NCBI GenBank assembly: GCA_000949895.1 | Contig: JWIT01000001.1 | Span: 124,001 to 188,000 of the forward strand | DNA length: 64,000 nt | Direction: 5' to 3' | DNA from: Agrobacterium arsenijevicii | GTDB lineage: Bacteria > Pseudomonadota > Alphaproteobacteria > Rhizobiales > Rhizobiaceae | In this document: piece after piece, positions 26,380-36,463 of the stretch | Layout: every line of letters begins with the position of its first letter | Numbering within the stretch: the first letter of the stretch is position 1 | The notes under the pieces: generated by a model | What the model was told of the DNA's origin: nothing | What the model saw: the letters and a program-made list of their open reading frames with translations, nothing else | The model's database searches: none | Position numbers and translations under genes: made by a program

Positions 26380-27234
26380 ATGAGCCTTACGGATCTCACC
26401 TCCCTCGAAACCATCATCGAAACAGCCTTTGACAACCGTGACGGTGTGAACGTTTCGACAAAGGGCGAGGTTCGCGACGCGGTGAACACTTCTCTTCAAC
26501 TTCTCGACAGCGGCAAGGTCCGCGTCGCCGAAAAGCAGGCGGACGGGAACTGGAAAGTGAACCAGTGGCTGAAAAAGGCCGTACTCCTCTCCTTCCGGCT
26601 GAACGACATGGAAATCGTCACCGGCGGACCGGGCGAATCCACCTGGTGGGACAAGGTGCCGTCGAAGTTCGAGAACTGGGGCGAAAACCAGTTCCGCGCT
26701 GCGGGCTTCCGCGCCGTGCCGAACGCCGTGGTGCGCCGCTCCGCCTATGTAGCCAAGAACGTGGTGCTGATGCCCTCTTTCGTCAATCTCGGCGCTTATG
26801 TCGATGAAGGTACGATGGTCGACACCTGGGCGACGGTCGGCTCCTGCGCGCAGATCGGCAAGAATGTGCATCTGTCAGGCGGTGTCGGCATCGGCGGCGT
26901 TCTGGAGCCGCTTCAGGCCGGCCCGACCATCATCGAGGACAATTGCTTCATCGGCGCCCGTTCGGAAGTCGTCGAAGGCTGCATCGTGCGCGAAGGCGCT
27001 GTTCTCGGTATGGGCGTCTTCATTGGCAAGTCGACCAAGATCGTCGATCGCGCCACCGGTGAGATCACCTATGGCGAAGTGCCGCCCTATTCCGTCGTCG
27101 TCGCCGGTACCATGCCGGGCAAGCCTTTCCCGAACGGCGAGCCGGGTCCGAGCCTTTATTGCGCCGTCATCGTCAAGCGCGTCGATGAAAAGACCCGCTC
27201 CAAGACCGGCATCAACGAGCTTCTGCGCGACTGA
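26380..27234 (+). CDS. dapD: Tetrahydrodipicolinate N-succinyltransferase
   Basis: DapD (284 aa) adds succinyl from succinyl-CoA to tetrahydrodipicolinate in the succinylase branch of lysine/diaminopimelate synthesis. The C-terminal left-handed beta helix is seen as repeated hexapeptides from [20 protein letters not shown] through [19 protein letters not shown] to [11 protein letters not shown]. The frame opens at a GTG (26344), but ATG 26380 has AAGGA seven bases upstream and gives [12 protein letters not shown], the family start. dapE follows 15 bases later in the same operon. Confidence 0.97.
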   Translation: MSLTDLTSLETIIETAFDNRDGVNVSTKGEVRDAVNTSLQLLDSGKVRVAEKQADGNWKVNQWLKKAVLLSFRLNDMEIVTGGPGESTWWDKVPSKFENWGENQFRAAGFRAVPNAVVRRSAYVAKNVVLMPSFVNLGAYVDEGTMVDTWATVGSCAQIGKNVHLSGGVGIGGVLEPLQAGPTIIEDNCFIGARSEVVEGCIVREGAVLGMGVFIGKSTKIVDRATGEITYGEVPPYSVVVAGTMPGKPFPNGEPGPSLYCAVIVKRVDEKTRSKTGINELLRD

Positions 27235-27249
27235 TAAAAAGCTGCTGAC

Positions 27250-28446
27250 ATGACCACGACCGATCCCGTTGCCAATCTCGCCGCCCTCATCCGTTGCCCT
27301 TCGGTGACGCCCGCCGAAGGTGGTGCGCTGTCGCTGCTCGACACCCTGCTTTCACCGCTCGGCTTTGCGGTGGAAAAAATGGTGGCGACGGAAGCGGGAA
27401 CGCCTGATGTGGAGAACCTCTACGCCCGGCTCGGCACGGAAGGACCGCATCTGATGTTTGCGGGCCATACCGACGTCGTGCCGGTGGGTGACGAGGCCGC
27501 ATGGAGCCATCCGCCCTTTGCGGCTGAAATCGCCGGCGGCGAAATGTTTGGCCGTGGTGCCGTGGACATGAAGGGCGGTATCGCCTGTTTCGTCGCCGCC
27601 ATTGCCCGCCACATCGAAAAGCATGGGAAACCGCAAGGGTCGGTTTCCTTCCTGATTACCGGCGACGAGGAAGGTCCGTCGATCAACGGCACCTCCAAGC
27701 TTCTGGAATGGGCCGCCGCCAGGGGCGAGCGATGGGACGCCTGCGTGGTGGGCGAGCCCACCAACCCGGACCAGCTGGGCGACATGATCAAGATAGGCCG
27801 CCGGGGATCGCTTTCCGGCCACATCACCGTCCATGGTGTTCAGGGTCACGCCGCCTATCCGCATCTGGCCGACAACCCCATTCGTGGACTGCTGCAACTG
27901 ACGCAGGCGCTGATGCATCCGCCCTTCGATCACGGCACCGACGATTTCCAGCCTTCCAATCTGGAAGTAACGACCATCGACACCGGCAATGCGGCCACCA
28001 ACGTGATCCCGGCGCGGGCGACGGCGTCGTTCAACATCCGTTTCAACGACAGCTGGACGGCGGAAAGCCTACGGGCGGAAATCATCCGCCGTCTCGATGC
28101 CGCTGCTGCCGAAGGTGAGCTGCGTCCCGACCGCAGCCCCGCCAGATACGAGATCGTCTGGGCGGACCGTCCGGCCCATGTCTTCCTGACACGCAACAAT
28201 GCGCTCATCTCGTCGCTTTCCGGCGCCGTTGAGGCCGTTACGGCCAAGGAGCCGAAGCTCTCGACCACCGGCGGCACGTCGGATGCGCGCTTCATCAAGG
28301 ATTATTGCCCCGTCGTGGAATTCGGTCTCGTCGGGCAGACCATGCATATGGTTGATGAACGCGTGGCTGTTGCCGATCTTGAGACGCTGACACGCATCTA
28401 CGAGACCTTTATCGAACGCTGGTTCGCTCATGCCGACGGCAAGTGA
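27250..28446 (+). CDS. dapE: Succinyl-diaminopimelate desuccinylase
   Basis: DapE (398 aa) is a zinc peptidase-family enzyme that removes succinate from N-succinyl-LL-diaminopimelate, two steps after DapD. Metal ligands and catalytic residues are visible: [13 protein letters not shown] near residues 74-86 (His and catalytic Asp), [10 protein letters not shown] near 102-111, TGDEEGPS near 137-144 (catalytic Glu pair) and TSDARFIKD near 345-353. It overlaps the following membrane-protein gene by 17 bases. Confidence 0.97.
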   Translation: MTTTDPVANLAALIRCPSVTPAEGGALSLLDTLLSPLGFAVEKMVATEAGTPDVENLYARLGTEGPHLMFAGHTDVVPVGDEAAWSHPPFAAEIAGGEMFGRGAVDMKGGIACFVAAIARHIEKHGKPQGSVSFLITGDEEGPSINGTSKLLEWAAARGERWDACVVGEPTNPDQLGDMIKIGRRGSLSGHITVHGVQGHAAYPHLADNPIRGLLQLTQALMHPPFDHGTDDFQPSNLEVTTIDTGNAATNVIPARATASFNIRFNDSWTAESLRAEIIRRLDAAAAEGELRPDRSPARYEIVWADRPAHVFLTRNNALISSLSGAVEAVTAKEPKLSTTGGTSDARFIKDYCPVVEFGLVGQTMHMVDERVAVADLETLTRIYETFIERWFAHADGK

Positions 28447-29026
28447 AGTAGGGCTCTATCTGAAGGGCCTGTGGCTGCTGTTGCTCGGCGATCATACCGG
28501 TGCACGATATCTCGATCTCTCCGAACGCGGCATGTGGCGGTCCTTCTATTCCGCCCTCTGGTGCCTGCCCGCCATGCTGGTTTCCTGGCTGTGGCTGCGC
28601 GCCGCTTTCCTCGCCGGCTATCCGCCGGGAACAGGAACGGGATTCATCTACTTTTTCCGTCTGGCGATGGTGGAGGCGATCTGCTGGATCGTGCCGCTGC
28701 TTTTGATCGGCATGCTGCTGTTTGCCTTCGGCGCACGGGAAAAATTCGGACCGCTCGTCACCACCATGAATTGGCTCTCGCTGCCGTTTTCCTACGCCTA
28801 TGCGGTGCTGATCCTGATCGCGTTCTTTCTGCCACCTTTGCAGGGTCTGATCGCGATACTCTGGCTGGCGCTGCTGCTGTCGCTGGTCTTCGCCTTTTCG
28901 CGGATCGTGAGGTTTTTCATCCGCGACCAGTCCCTGCTCGTCTCGGCGATCGTCATGACCCTGCTGGTGCCTGGTATGCTTCTCTCGGAAGCGCTGCAAC
29001 GTTTTCTCGGCGTCTATCCCAGCTGA
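28430..29026 (+). CDS. Conserved multi-pass membrane protein of unknown function
   Basis: A 198-aa hydrophobic protein I cannot assign. It begins [20 protein letters not shown], has a short amphipathic segment with [12 protein letters not shown], then about five membrane segments (near residues 40-62, 73-98, 110-130, 131-150 and 167-187). It has no catalytic motif I recognise; the layout is loosely like Yip1-type membrane proteins. Its start lies inside dapE (17-base overlap), so it is translated with the lysine/peptidoglycan precursor genes and may matter for the envelope. That link is inference. Confidence 0.75.
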   Translation: MPTASEVGLYLKGLWLLLLGDHTGARYLDLSERGMWRSFYSALWCLPAMLVSWLWLRAAFLAGYPPGTGTGFIYFFRLAMVEAICWIVPLLLIGMLLFAFGAREKFGPLVTTMNWLSLPFSYAYAVLILIAFFLPPLQGLIAILWLALLLSLVFAFSRIVRFFIRDQSLLVSAIVMTLLVPGMLLSEALQRFLGVYPS

Positions 29027-29047
29027 GAACCAACGCCGCCATAGACG

Positions 29048-29848
29048 TCAGTCCATATCCTCGGCCGTTTCGGCTTTGGTGTGTCGACGCGGCGGAATGA
29101 CATCGGGATAATCGACCTGCATGAAATACAGACCGTCCGGCGGCGCGACAGGGCCGCAGGCTTTGCGATCGCGCGCTTCCAGTGCGTTGCGTACATCCTT
29201 GGGCGTCATGGAACCTTCGCCCGCCATTTTCAGCGTACCGGCAAAAGAGCGTATCTGGTTGTGCAGGAAACTCTGTGCGGTTGCGCGTATCTCGATGAGA
29301 TCCCCGTTGCGGGTCACATCCAGCCGGTCGAGCGTTCTGACCGGGCTGCTCGCCTGACAATGGACCGAGCGGAAGGTGGTGAAATCATGCCGGCCGACAA
29401 GCATCTGCGCAGCCTCATGCATGCGCTCGTGGTCTATGTCCTTCGACACCCACCATGCACGCTTGTGCTCCAGCGCCAGCCGCGCCTTGCGCGAGATGAT
29501 GCGATACAGATAGTGGCGACGCAGCGCGGAGAAGCGGGCGTCGAAATCTTCGGTCACCGCTGCCGCATCCAGAACCGAGACGGCCTCTTTCGCCATCGCC
29601 AGATGAGCGTTCAACGCATTGCGCAGCTTGTAGGGTTCCCATTCGCGGGAAAGATCGACATGGGCCACCTGCCCCACGGCATGCACGCCGGAATCGGTGC
29701 GGCCTGCGCCACGAATGGACACGGTTTCGCCGGTCAGCGACCGGACGGCAGCTTCAAGCGCGCCCTGAACCGAAGGACCGTTGTCCTGTCTCTGCCAGCC
29801 GAAGTAAGGCGTGCCGTCATATTCGACGGTCATGCGGAAACGCGGCAT
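29048..29848 (-). CDS. truA: tRNA pseudouridine(38-40) synthase
   Basis: TruA (266 aa) forms pseudouridine at positions 38-40 of the tRNA anticodon arm. The N-terminus [20 protein letters not shown] is typical and the catalytic Asp is in GRTDSGVHA near residue 54. Later family motifs are HDFTTFRS near 154 and [13 protein letters not shown] near 208. Its ATG overlaps the fmt stop by one base (TGATG), so the two are coupled. A short C-terminal tail ends KAETAEDMD. Confidence 0.97.
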   Translation of the reverse strand: MPRFRMTVEYDGTPYFGWQRQDNGPSVQGALEAAVRSLTGETVSIRGAGRTDSGVHAVGQVAHVDLSREWEPYKLRNALNAHLAMAKEAVSVLDAAAVTEDFDARFSALRRHYLYRIISRKARLALEHKRAWWVSKDIDHERMHEAAQMLVGRHDFTTFRSVHCQASSPVRTLDRLDVTRNGDLIEIRATAQSFLHNQIRSFAGTLKMAGEGSMTPKDVRNALEARDRKACGPVAPPDGLYFMQVDYPDVIPPRRHTKAETAEDMD

Positions 29849-30783
29849 CAGCCGAGCCTCGTCGCGGTGGGAACCGGTGTGCCACGAACGAAATCGGATG
29901 CTGACATCGGCTTGCCGCCCGCCTTCTGCAAGCGGGTGAGCCGCACGGCACCACTTCCACAGGCAATGGTGAGGGCATTATCGAGCGCCGCGCCCGCTTC
30001 TCCCATGCCGCTTGCCAGTTCAGACTCCAGAACCTTCACGCGCTCCGCCTTGCCGCCGATCTCCATTTCCAGCCATGCGCCGGGAAAAGGCGAAAGGCCA
30101 CGAATATGATTGTGTACGTCCTGCGCCGGCCGGGAAAATTCGATCCGGGTCTCGCCCTTGTCGATCTTGGACGCGTAAACGACGCCTTCTTCCGGCTGTG
30201 CGACGAGAGGCAAGTCGTCTGCTTCGAGCTTGTCCATAGCCTGCCGCATCAGCCGGGCACCGGCGAGCATCAGGCTGTCGTGCAATTCACCTGCCGTCAC
30301 GTTCACGCCGATCGTGACCTTTGCGGTTAATGCAACGGGGCCGGTATCCAGCCCCTTTTCCATTTTCATGACCATCATGCCGGTCTCGGCGTCACCGGCC
30401 ATGATCGCCCGCTGGATGGGTGCCGCACCGCGCCAGCGCGGCAGCAACGAGGCGTGGCCGTTGTAACAGCCAAGGCGCGTACCGCTCAGGATCGCCTCGG
30501 GCAATAGCAGCCCATAGGCAACTACGACCGCTACATCTGCGTTGAATTCTCTGAATTGCTGCCGGTCTTCCTCGGCCTTGAAATTCACCGGCGTCAGCAC
30601 GGGAAGACCCAGAAGTTCGGCCGCCTGGTGCACCGGCGATTTCTGCAGATCAAGGCCACGACGGCCGCCGGGACGCGGCGGCTGCGTATAAACGGCGGCG
30701 ACCTCGTGACCCGCTTCCACCAGCGCACGCAACGTGGGAACGGAAAATTCCGGCGTACCCATGAAAATGATACGAAGAGCCAT
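29848..30783 (-). CDS. fmt: Methionyl-tRNA formyltransferase
   Basis: Fmt (311 aa) formylates initiator Met-tRNA using 10-formyl-tetrahydrofolate. The N-terminus [20 protein letters not shown] is diagnostic; the catalytic Asn-His pair is in [20 protein letters not shown] near residues 107-126, and the second formyl-transfer motif [19 protein letters not shown] follows near 132-150. The C-terminal ~100 residues form the tRNA-binding OB domain. It sits between def and truA in the usual def-fmt order. Confidence 0.97.
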   Translation of the reverse strand: MALRIIFMGTPEFSVPTLRALVEAGHEVAAVYTQPPRPGGRRGLDLQKSPVHQAAELLGLPVLTPVNFKAEEDRQQFREFNADVAVVVAYGLLLPEAILSGTRLGCYNGHASLLPRWRGAAPIQRAIMAGDAETGMMVMKMEKGLDTGPVALTAKVTIGVNVTAGELHDSLMLAGARLMRQAMDKLEADDLPLVAQPEEGVVYASKIDKGETRIEFSRPAQDVHNHIRGLSPFPGAWLEMEIGGKAERVKVLESELASGMGEAGAALDNALTIACGSGAVRLTRLQKAGGKPMSASDFVRGTPVPTATRLG

Positions 30784-30829
30784 ATCGCCCCCTGCCCCTT
30801 ATATCGTTCCGTCTCCCAAATGAGACGGA

Positions 30830-31342
30830 TCAGATCTTTGCGCGGGCTGCTTTGGTGAATTTCTTGATGACCATCTCGCGCTTCAGCCGCGAAATATGAT
30901 CGATGAACAGAATGCCGTTCAGGTGATCGATCTCGTGCTGCAGGCATGTCGCCAGTAGGCCGTCCGCATCGATGGTCTGCTGCTTGCCGTCACGGTCGAC
31001 ATATCTCATCGTCAGCGATGCGGGACGCTCGACCTCGGCATAATAATCGGGAATGGAGAGACAGCCTTCCTCATAGGCCGAAACATCGTCGGACACTTTG
31101 AGGATTTCCGGGTTGATGAAGACGACCGGCTTTTTCTCCTCGTCGTCGCGCGAAACGTCGATCACCAGCATGCGGCGCGGCACGCCGACCTGAATGGCGG
31201 CAAGGCCAATGCCCGGCGCATCATACATGGTTTCGAGCATATCGTCGGCAAGGCGCAACACTTCGGCATCCACCTGTTCGATGGGCCTTGATTGCTGGCG
31301 CAGCACGGGATCGGGCAAAATGATAAGCGGTTTGATAGTCAT
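30830..31342 (-). CDS. def: Peptide deformylase
   Basis: Def (170 aa) removes the N-formyl group from nascent proteins. All three motifs are present: [10 protein letters not shown] near residues 45-54, EEGCLSIP near 91-98 with the metal-binding Cys, and QHEIDHLNG near 134-142 with the two His ligands and catalytic Glu. It is the first gene of def-fmt-truA. A 7-bp hairpin (30809-30828) lies just after its stop. Confidence 0.97.
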   Translation of the reverse strand: MTIKPLIILPDPVLRQQSRPIEQVDAEVLRLADDMLETMYDAPGIGLAAIQVGVPRRMLVIDVSRDDEEKKPVVFINPEILKVSDDVSAYEEGCLSIPDYYAEVERPASLTMRYVDRDGKQQTIDADGLLATCLQHEIDHLNGILFIDHISRLKREMVIKKFTKAARAKI

Positions 31343-31490
31343 GGCTTCCCATAACGTATCTCTTGCGCGGAGGAAATAAAAAATACGCGGGCGAAATGGC
31401 AGCTTCGTCCGGTTTTGTCCGACTCAATTCCGCCGCATGAATGTTCTTGTTTTGATCTTACGAATCACTGGAAATCTGATAGATTTGGCC

Positions 31491-32684
31491 ATGAGTATCG
31501 ATTTCTCTTTTCTCCTCGATCCCGCCATGCGTGCCGGCTCCGTCGACATCAGCTTCGGCGCGCTTCTTGCGGCTCTCGTTTTCGGCCTCTCCGCTTTCTG
31601 GATGGTCACGAAAAGTCGTGGGAAAAAAGCGGAGGCCGATGGTGAAATTTCCGATCTTCTGAAAACCCAGTCAGAATTGCACGGCCGGATCGCGGCGATG
31701 GCAGAGACGCTCGGCACACGCCAGACCGAGATGGGTCAGACGATCAACCAGCGGCTCGACGGCATGTCGCAGCGCCTCGGAGAAACGCTGACGGAGCAGA
31801 CCCGCTCGACGCACGAGAATCTGAGTCGCCTGCAAGAACGCTTGGCGGTTATCGATGCTGCGCAGGGCAATATTCAGGATCTGGCGAAGGACGTGGTCGG
31901 GCTACAGGCGATCCTTTCCAACAAACAGACGCGCGGCGCCTTCGGACAGGCGCGGATGGAGGCGCTGATCGCCGATGCCCTTCCCGCCGGTGCCTTTCAG
32001 CTTCAGCCCACACTTTCAAATGGTTACCGGCCGGACTGCATCATCAGGATGCCGAACAACGCGCCGTCCCTCGTCATCGACGCCAAGTTTCCGCTGGAGG
32101 CCTGGAATGCGCTGAAAGCGGATGAATCGCCCGAGGGCAAACGGGCTGCCACCCAGCAATTCCGCCGCGATATGGAAGTGCATATTCGCGACGTGGCGGA
32201 GAAATATCTGATCCGCGGCGAAACGCAGGATACGGCCTTCATCTTCGTGCCGTCCGAATCGATCTTTGCCGACATTCACCAGCATTTCGAATATCTGGTG
32301 CAACGCGCCCACCGCGCCCGCGTCGTCATCGTTTCGCCCTCGCTGCTGATGCTGTCGGTGCAGGTCATCCAGTCCGTGCTGAAGGACCAGCGCATGCGCG
32401 AGCAGGCGCATCTCATTCAGGGCGAAGTTGCCCTTCTCATGGACGATGTGCGGCGGCTGGACGACAGGACGCGCAAGCTGCAGGCCCATTTCGGACTGGC
32501 GCAGAAAGACGTCGACATGATGCTGATCTCCTCCGACAAGGTGCTGGCGCGCGGCCAGAAGATCGAGGGCCTCGATTTTTCGCCAACGGAAAAAGAGACC
32601 TCTCACGGGGAAATCGAGCAGGCCCGACGCTTTGCGGAGAACAGGGCGGGAACGGCGAAACTGCGGGTGGTTGACGACGAGTGA
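31491..32684 (+). CDS. rmuC: RmuC-domain protein (DNA recombination/inversion-limiting)
   Basis: About 397 aa. A TM near residues 20-40 anchors a long coiled coil (about 45-135) ahead of the RmuC nuclease-like core, seen as RGAFGQARMEALI, PDCIIRMPNNAPSLVIDAKF with the PD-(D/E)xK-like DAK, VAEKYLIRGETQDTAFIFVP and VVIVSPSLLMLSVQ. RmuC limits inversions between short repeats in Escherichia coli; its biochemical activity is poorly known. The frame also has an ATG at 31437; 31491 gives the more usual N-terminus. It is divergent from def. Confidence 0.9.
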   Translation: MSIDFSFLLDPAMRAGSVDISFGALLAALVFGLSAFWMVTKSRGKKAEADGEISDLLKTQSELHGRIAAMAETLGTRQTEMGQTINQRLDGMSQRLGETLTEQTRSTHENLSRLQERLAVIDAAQGNIQDLAKDVVGLQAILSNKQTRGAFGQARMEALIADALPAGAFQLQPTLSNGYRPDCIIRMPNNAPSLVIDAKFPLEAWNALKADESPEGKRAATQQFRRDMEVHIRDVAEKYLIRGETQDTAFIFVPSESIFADIHQHFEYLVQRAHRARVVIVSPSLLMLSVQVIQSVLKDQRMREQAHLIQGEVALLMDDVRRLDDRTRKLQAHFGLAQKDVDMMLISSDKVLARGQKIEGLDFSPTEKETSHGEIEQARRFAENRAGTAKLRVVDDE

Positions 32685-32736
32685 TCGCCTCGGGCAAAGT
32701 CGCCGCCTTGCTTGAATTTTATACGGACATGCCCTG

Positions 32737-33636
32737 ATGATTACTGTTTTCGGCTCCATCAACATGGATCTCGTCGCTACCGCCAAACGCCTGCCCAAAC
32801 CCGGTGAAACCGTGACGGGAGAGACCTTCTCCACCGCAGCGGGTGGAAAGGGAGCCAACCAGGCGCTTGCCGCACGGCGCGCCGGTGTCACGGTCAAAAT
32901 GGCGGGCGCTGCGGGCGACGACACCTTTGCCGCACCGGCGCTGACATTGCTGCGCGACGCCGGCACCGACCTGTCGCTCGTCAAGACCGCGCCCGGCCCC
33001 ACGGGGACGGCAGTGATCCTTATCGGTGAAGGTGGGGAGAACATGATCTCGGTCATTCCCGCCGCCAATGGCGAAGTTTCCGCATCCGACGCCGCAAAGG
33101 CCGTGGCGGAGATGGCAGCGGGCGATATTCTGATGCTTCAGTTCGAAGTACCGGCACCTGCGATCGAAGCGGCACTGATGGCCGCCAAGGCGAAACGCAT
33201 CACCACAGTCATCAATACCGCGCCGCTGACCGCCGATGGACCACGCCTCGCCGGCCTTGCCGATGTCGTCATCGCCAATGAAACCGAGTTCGAGCTGCTG
33301 ATCGGCAAAAGTGGGCTTTCAGCCGCCGAACGGGAAACCGAACTCAAGTCTCTGCACGAGCAAACCGGCCAGACGTTGATCGTAACGCTTGGTGCCGACG
33401 GCGTGATCGCCATTCGCAACGGCAAGGTTTTCAAGGCATCCGGTCTGAAGATCGAGCCGGTCGACACCGTCGGTGCGGGCGATACGTTCTGCGGTTATCT
33501 TGCCGCCAGCCTCGATCAGGGTATGGATTTCGAAAAGGCGCTGAAGCGCGCCGCCGTCGCAGGCTCGCTCGCCTGCACCCGTGCCGGCGCCCAGCCTTCC
33601 ATTCCGGTTGCTGCCGAAGTGGACGCGAATATCTGA
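32737..33636 (+). CDS. rbsK: Ribokinase
   Basis: PfkB-family ribokinase (299 aa), phosphorylating D-ribose at O5. N-terminal motif GSINMDLV near residues 5-12, the sugar-binding GGKGANQALAARRAG near 40-54, and the C-terminal DTVGAGDTFCGY near 244-255 with the catalytic Asp in GAGD. No rbs transport genes are nearby. It may serve ribose released by nucleoside hydrolases such as the one about 10 kb away, which is inference. It converges with trmB. Confidence 0.92.
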   Translation: MITVFGSINMDLVATAKRLPKPGETVTGETFSTAAGGKGANQALAARRAGVTVKMAGAAGDDTFAAPALTLLRDAGTDLSLVKTAPGPTGTAVILIGEGGENMISVIPAANGEVSASDAAKAVAEMAAGDILMLQFEVPAPAIEAALMAAKAKRITTVINTAPLTADGPRLAGLADVVIANETEFELLIGKSGLSAAERETELKSLHEQTGQTLIVTLGADGVIAIRNGKVFKASGLKIEPVDTVGAGDTFCGYLAASLDQGMDFEKALKRAAVAGSLACTRAGAQPSIPVAAEVDANI

Positions 33637-33648
33637 CGGTTCGAGCTG

Positions 33649-34347
33649 TTAAGTGCGAATGAAAGTGAGATAGGCCGAGCTGCGGCCTTCTCTTTTGGCC
33701 TTGTTTTCATAACGCGTACCCGGCCAGTTGGCATAGGGTGTGTGCCAGTCCTCGGCGCTCGCCGCTGTCCACTCGAAACCGCCATGACGGGCGCAATGCT
33801 GCAGCGTCCAGTTGACGTAGGTATCGATATCGGAAGCAAAGCAGAACTTGCCGCCGGGTTTCAGCACTCGATGGAAACGGGCAAGATTGACGTCGGAAAC
33901 GAAACGACGCTTCCAGTGCTTCTTCTTGGGCCAGGGATCGGGATAGAGAAGGTCGATGTGATCGATCGACGCATCCGGCAGCCAGTCCAGCAATTGCGTC
34001 GCGTCATCGTCGTAAAGGCGGATATTCATCAGCTCGCCTTCACGCACGCTCGCCAGCAGCTTGGCCATGGAATTGACGAAGGGCTCGACGCCGATAAAGC
34101 CGGTCTCGGGGTTTTCAACCGCACGGTGGGCAAGATGCTCGCCGCCGCCGAAACCGATCTCCAGACGAACCGACTTCACATCCGCCGGAAAGAGAGCGAC
34201 GAGATTTTTCGGTGGCGCGCTTTCCAGATCGATTTTCAGCAAGGGCAGCAGGTTTTCGATCGTATCGATCTGCTGGTGGCGCAGAGGCTTGCCCTTGCGC
34301 CTGCCAAAAAAAGCTTCCGTTGCGCGCGAACGCCGCTCTTCCGTCAT
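33649..34347 (-). CDS. trmB: tRNA (guanine-N7-)-methyltransferase
   Basis: TrmB (232 aa) makes m7G46 in the tRNA variable loop. Motifs: [16 protein letters not shown] near residues 56-71 (SAM binding), [13 protein letters not shown] near 81-93, [20 protein letters not shown] near 128-148, the family signature, and the C-terminal segment with [10 protein letters not shown]. It lies downstream of metK, whose product SAM it uses, separated by a long inverted repeat. Confidence 0.96.
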   Translation of the reverse strand: MTEERRSRATEAFFGRRKGKPLRHQQIDTIENLLPLLKIDLESAPPKNLVALFPADVKSVRLEIGFGGGEHLAHRAVENPETGFIGVEPFVNSMAKLLASVREGELMNIRLYDDDATQLLDWLPDASIDHIDLLYPDPWPKKKHWKRRFVSDVNLARFHRVLKPGGKFCFASDIDTYVNWTLQHCARHGGFEWTAASAEDWHTPYANWPGTRYENKAKREGRSSAYLTFIRT

Positions 34348-34373
34348 GTCATACTCTCAAGAACAAATAGAAT

Positions 34374-34412
34374 TAACCCGCACAGGCCGGGTGAACGGTG
34401 CTGTGCGGGTTA
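34374..34412 (-). terminator. Large hairpin between metK and trmB
   Basis: A 12-bp perfect stem TAACCCGCACAG / CTGTGCGGGTTA (34374-34385 and 34401-34412) with a 15-base loop. It lies about 46 bases after metK. The U-tract on the minus strand is weak (TTAATTCTATTTG), so it may attenuate rather than fully stop transcription into trmB. Confidence 0.55.
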
Positions 34413-34457
34413 CAAAGGTGCAAACGGTATCTCTCAATCGCCGTCGAATGACAAGGC

Positions 34458-35720
34458 TTATGCGCTCAAAGCTTCCTTGAGCGGCTTTACCAGATCAAGC
34501 TTCTCCCAGGAGAAGGAGCCGTCACGGCCGGCCTTGCGGCCGAAATGGCCGTAAGAAGACGTCTTGGCATAGATCGGCTTGTTGAGATCGAGATGACGGC
34601 GAATGCCCGACGGCGACAGGTCCATGACCTTGCGGATGGCGCCTTCGACCTGGTCTTCGCTGACCTTGCCCGTGCCGTGCAGATCGACATAGATCGACAA
34701 AGGCTGGGCGATGCCGATCGCGTAGGAGATCTGGATCGTGCAACGCTCGGCCAAACCGGCGGCCACGACGTTCTTGGCGAGATAGCGGGCGGCATAAGCG
34801 GCGGAACGGTCGACCTTGGTCGTGTCCTTGCCGGAGAATGCACCGCCGCCGTGAGGAGCAGCGCCACCATAGGTGTCGACGATGATCTTGCGGCCCGTCA
34901 GGCCCGCATCGCCATCGGGACCACCGATGACGAATTTGCCCGTCGGGTTAATATACCACTGGCAATCATCGGCAATCTTCAGATCGCCCAGAGCTTCGCG
35001 GATATAGGGTTCGACGACGTCGCGAACCTTCTTCGAGTCCCAGCTGGCATCAAGATGCTGCGTGGACAGAACGATGGACACTGCTTCCGCTGCCTTGCCG
35101 TCGATATAACGAACCGTCACCTGGCTCTTGGCATCCGGACCGAGCTTTGCCGCTTCGCCTTCGCCGCTTTTACGGGCCGTGGCGAGCAGCTGCAGGATAC
35201 GGTGGGAATAATAGATCGGCGCCGGCATCAGGTCCGGCGTTTCCTTGCAGGCGTAACCGAACATGATGCCCTGGTCACCAGCACCCTCGTCGCCCTGCTT
35301 GTCGGAAGCACTGTCCACGCCCTGCGCGATATCCGCCGACTGCGGATGCAGGAGAACGTCGATCTTGGCCGTCTTCCAGTGAAAACCATCCTGCTCGTAG
35401 CCGATGTCGCGGATCGCCTTGCGGGCAGCCGACTTGAACTTCGAAGGATTGATGACCGGGTGGCCGGCGGCGTCCTTGAGAACCTTGCCGTCCTTGTCCT
35501 TTTTCAACAGGGTGTCGGGAACCCGGACCTCGCCAGCGATAATGACGCGGTTCGTCGTCGCAAGCGTTTCGCATGCGATGCGCACCGTCCAGGGGTCGAC
35601 ACCCGTCTTGGACGCTTCACGATAGATGAGATCCACGATTTCATCGGAAATACGATCACAAACCTTGTCCGGATGACCTTCGGCCACGGACTCGCTGGTG
35701 AACAGGTAATTGGCACGCAT
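34458..35720 (-). CDS. metK: S-adenosylmethionine synthetase
   Basis: MetK (420 aa) makes SAM from methionine and ATP. N-terminal [20 protein letters not shown] near residues 6-25 holds the methionine and ATP site; the hexapeptide-like [12 protein letters not shown] lies near 146-157 and [19 protein letters not shown] near 292-310 is the phosphate loop. It is somewhat longer than the Escherichia coli enzyme (384 aa), mainly through an insertion around [17 protein letters not shown]. Upstream lies a 22-bp dyad (35791-35812) that may be an operator. Confidence 0.97.
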   Translation of the reverse strand: MRANYLFTSESVAEGHPDKVCDRISDEIVDLIYREASKTGVDPWTVRIACETLATTNRVIIAGEVRVPDTLLKKDKDGKVLKDAAGHPVINPSKFKSAARKAIRDIGYEQDGFHWKTAKIDVLLHPQSADIAQGVDSASDKQGDEGAGDQGIMFGYACKETPDLMPAPIYYSHRILQLLATARKSGEGEAAKLGPDAKSQVTVRYIDGKAAEAVSIVLSTQHLDASWDSKKVRDVVEPYIREALGDLKIADDCQWYINPTGKFVIGGPDGDAGLTGRKIIVDTYGGAAPHGGGAFSGKDTTKVDRSAAYAARYLAKNVVAAGLAERCTIQISYAIGIAQPLSIYVDLHGTGKVSEDQVEGAIRKVMDLSPSGIRRHLDLNKPIYAKTSSYGHFGRKAGRDGSFSWEKLDLVKPLKEALSA

Positions 35721-35790
35721 GCGGGATTCCCCTCAAAGAACGGTCTTCGAGTTTGTTAGTCATTTCGGCCACGAAAGACAAGGACACAAC

Positions 35791-35812
35791 CACATAAATA
35801 TATCTTTATGTG
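35791..35812. promoter_or_regulatory. 22-bp dyad upstream of metK, candidate operator
   Basis: Perfect 8-bp arms CACATAAA and TTTATGTG flank a 6-base AT-rich centre, about 71 bases before the metK start and after the terminator of the preceding gene. An AT-rich, ATAAA/TTTAT-type palindrome is what ArsR-family regulators of methionine metabolism such as SahR bind. No SAM riboswitch fold that I recognise is present in this leader. Assignment to SahR is inference. Confidence 0.5.
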
Positions 35813-35835
35813 AGAATTCCTTTCTAATTTGGCAC

Positions 35836-35860
35836 AAAAAAACGGCCCTTGCGGACCGTT
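35836..35860 (-). terminator. Intrinsic terminator of the PraR-type regulator gene
   Basis: On the minus strand AACGGTCC-GCAA-GGGCCGTT (35860-35841) forms an 8-bp stem with one G-U pair and a GCAA tetraloop, followed by further Ts. It isolates the regulator gene from metK. Confidence 0.88.
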
Positions 35861-35908
35861 GAGTGTCCAGCGCCACACGCTGGAAAATAGAGGTGTCGCT
35901 TGCAGGCG

Positions 35909-36331
35909 CTACTCTGCATCTCCTTCGGCGGCGAGCGACTTGACGAGATCAACGAGGCGGCGGCGAACCTTCGGATCGGCAATCTTCACGAAAGCACGGT
36001 TCAGCTGCAAGCCTTCGGCCGACGACAGAAAATCCACCACGTAGTTGGAACTGGACGCTTCCGCCATGCCCGTCGTGCCAACGGCCTGATCGCCCGGCGC
36101 ATCTTCGAAGAAGAAGGAAACCGGCACGTTCAGAATCCCGGAAATGTTCTGCAGGCGACTGGCGCCAACGCGGTTCGTGCCCTTTTCATACTTCTGGATT
36201 TGCTGAAAGGTAATTCCGAGGCTCTCACCCAGCTTTTCCTGGCTCATGCCCAGCATGGTTCTGCGAAGACGAATTCGGCTTCCGACATGAATGTCGATGG
36301 GGTTAGGCTTTTTCTTATTTTCGGTCATCAT
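35909..36331 (-). CDS. praR: XRE-family transcriptional regulator (PraR-like)
   Basis: A 140-aa DNA-binding protein. The helix-turn-helix lies near residues 18-65 (RIRLRRTMLGMSQEKLGESL then ITFQQIQKYEKGTNRVGASR), the phage-repressor-like type; the C-terminal half carries SSNYVVDFLSSAEGLQLNRA and a basic helix VRRRLVDLVKSLA. Sequence and position beside metK match PraR/PhrR of rhizobia, which in Rhizobium leguminosarum represses quorum-sensing and attachment genes and in Azorhizobium represses reb genes. Its targets here are unknown. It is separated from metK by a terminator. Confidence 0.85.
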   Translation of the reverse strand: MMTENKKKPNPIDIHVGSRIRLRRTMLGMSQEKLGESLGITFQQIQKYEKGTNRVGASRLQNISGILNVPVSFFFEDAPGDQAVGTTGMAEASSSNYVVDFLSSAEGLQLNRAFVKIADPKVRRRLVDLVKSLAAEGDAE

Positions 36332-36463
36332 GCGGATCCTGACACTCGGAAAGGGTTGATATCTCGTTTCATTACTTATTCGAAGAAATGAGCCGGCAAT
36401 TCGACAGCGTCTAAACTTGTTTTACGACTGACGTATTCACTATGCAATTGTGGGGGTTCCTGG

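Noticed and set aside
35721-35790. SAM-type riboswitch before metK
   Set aside because: The metK leader is short, and I could not form the pseudoknot or conserved cores of SAM-II, SAM/SAH or SAM-I elements. A covariance search would be decisive.
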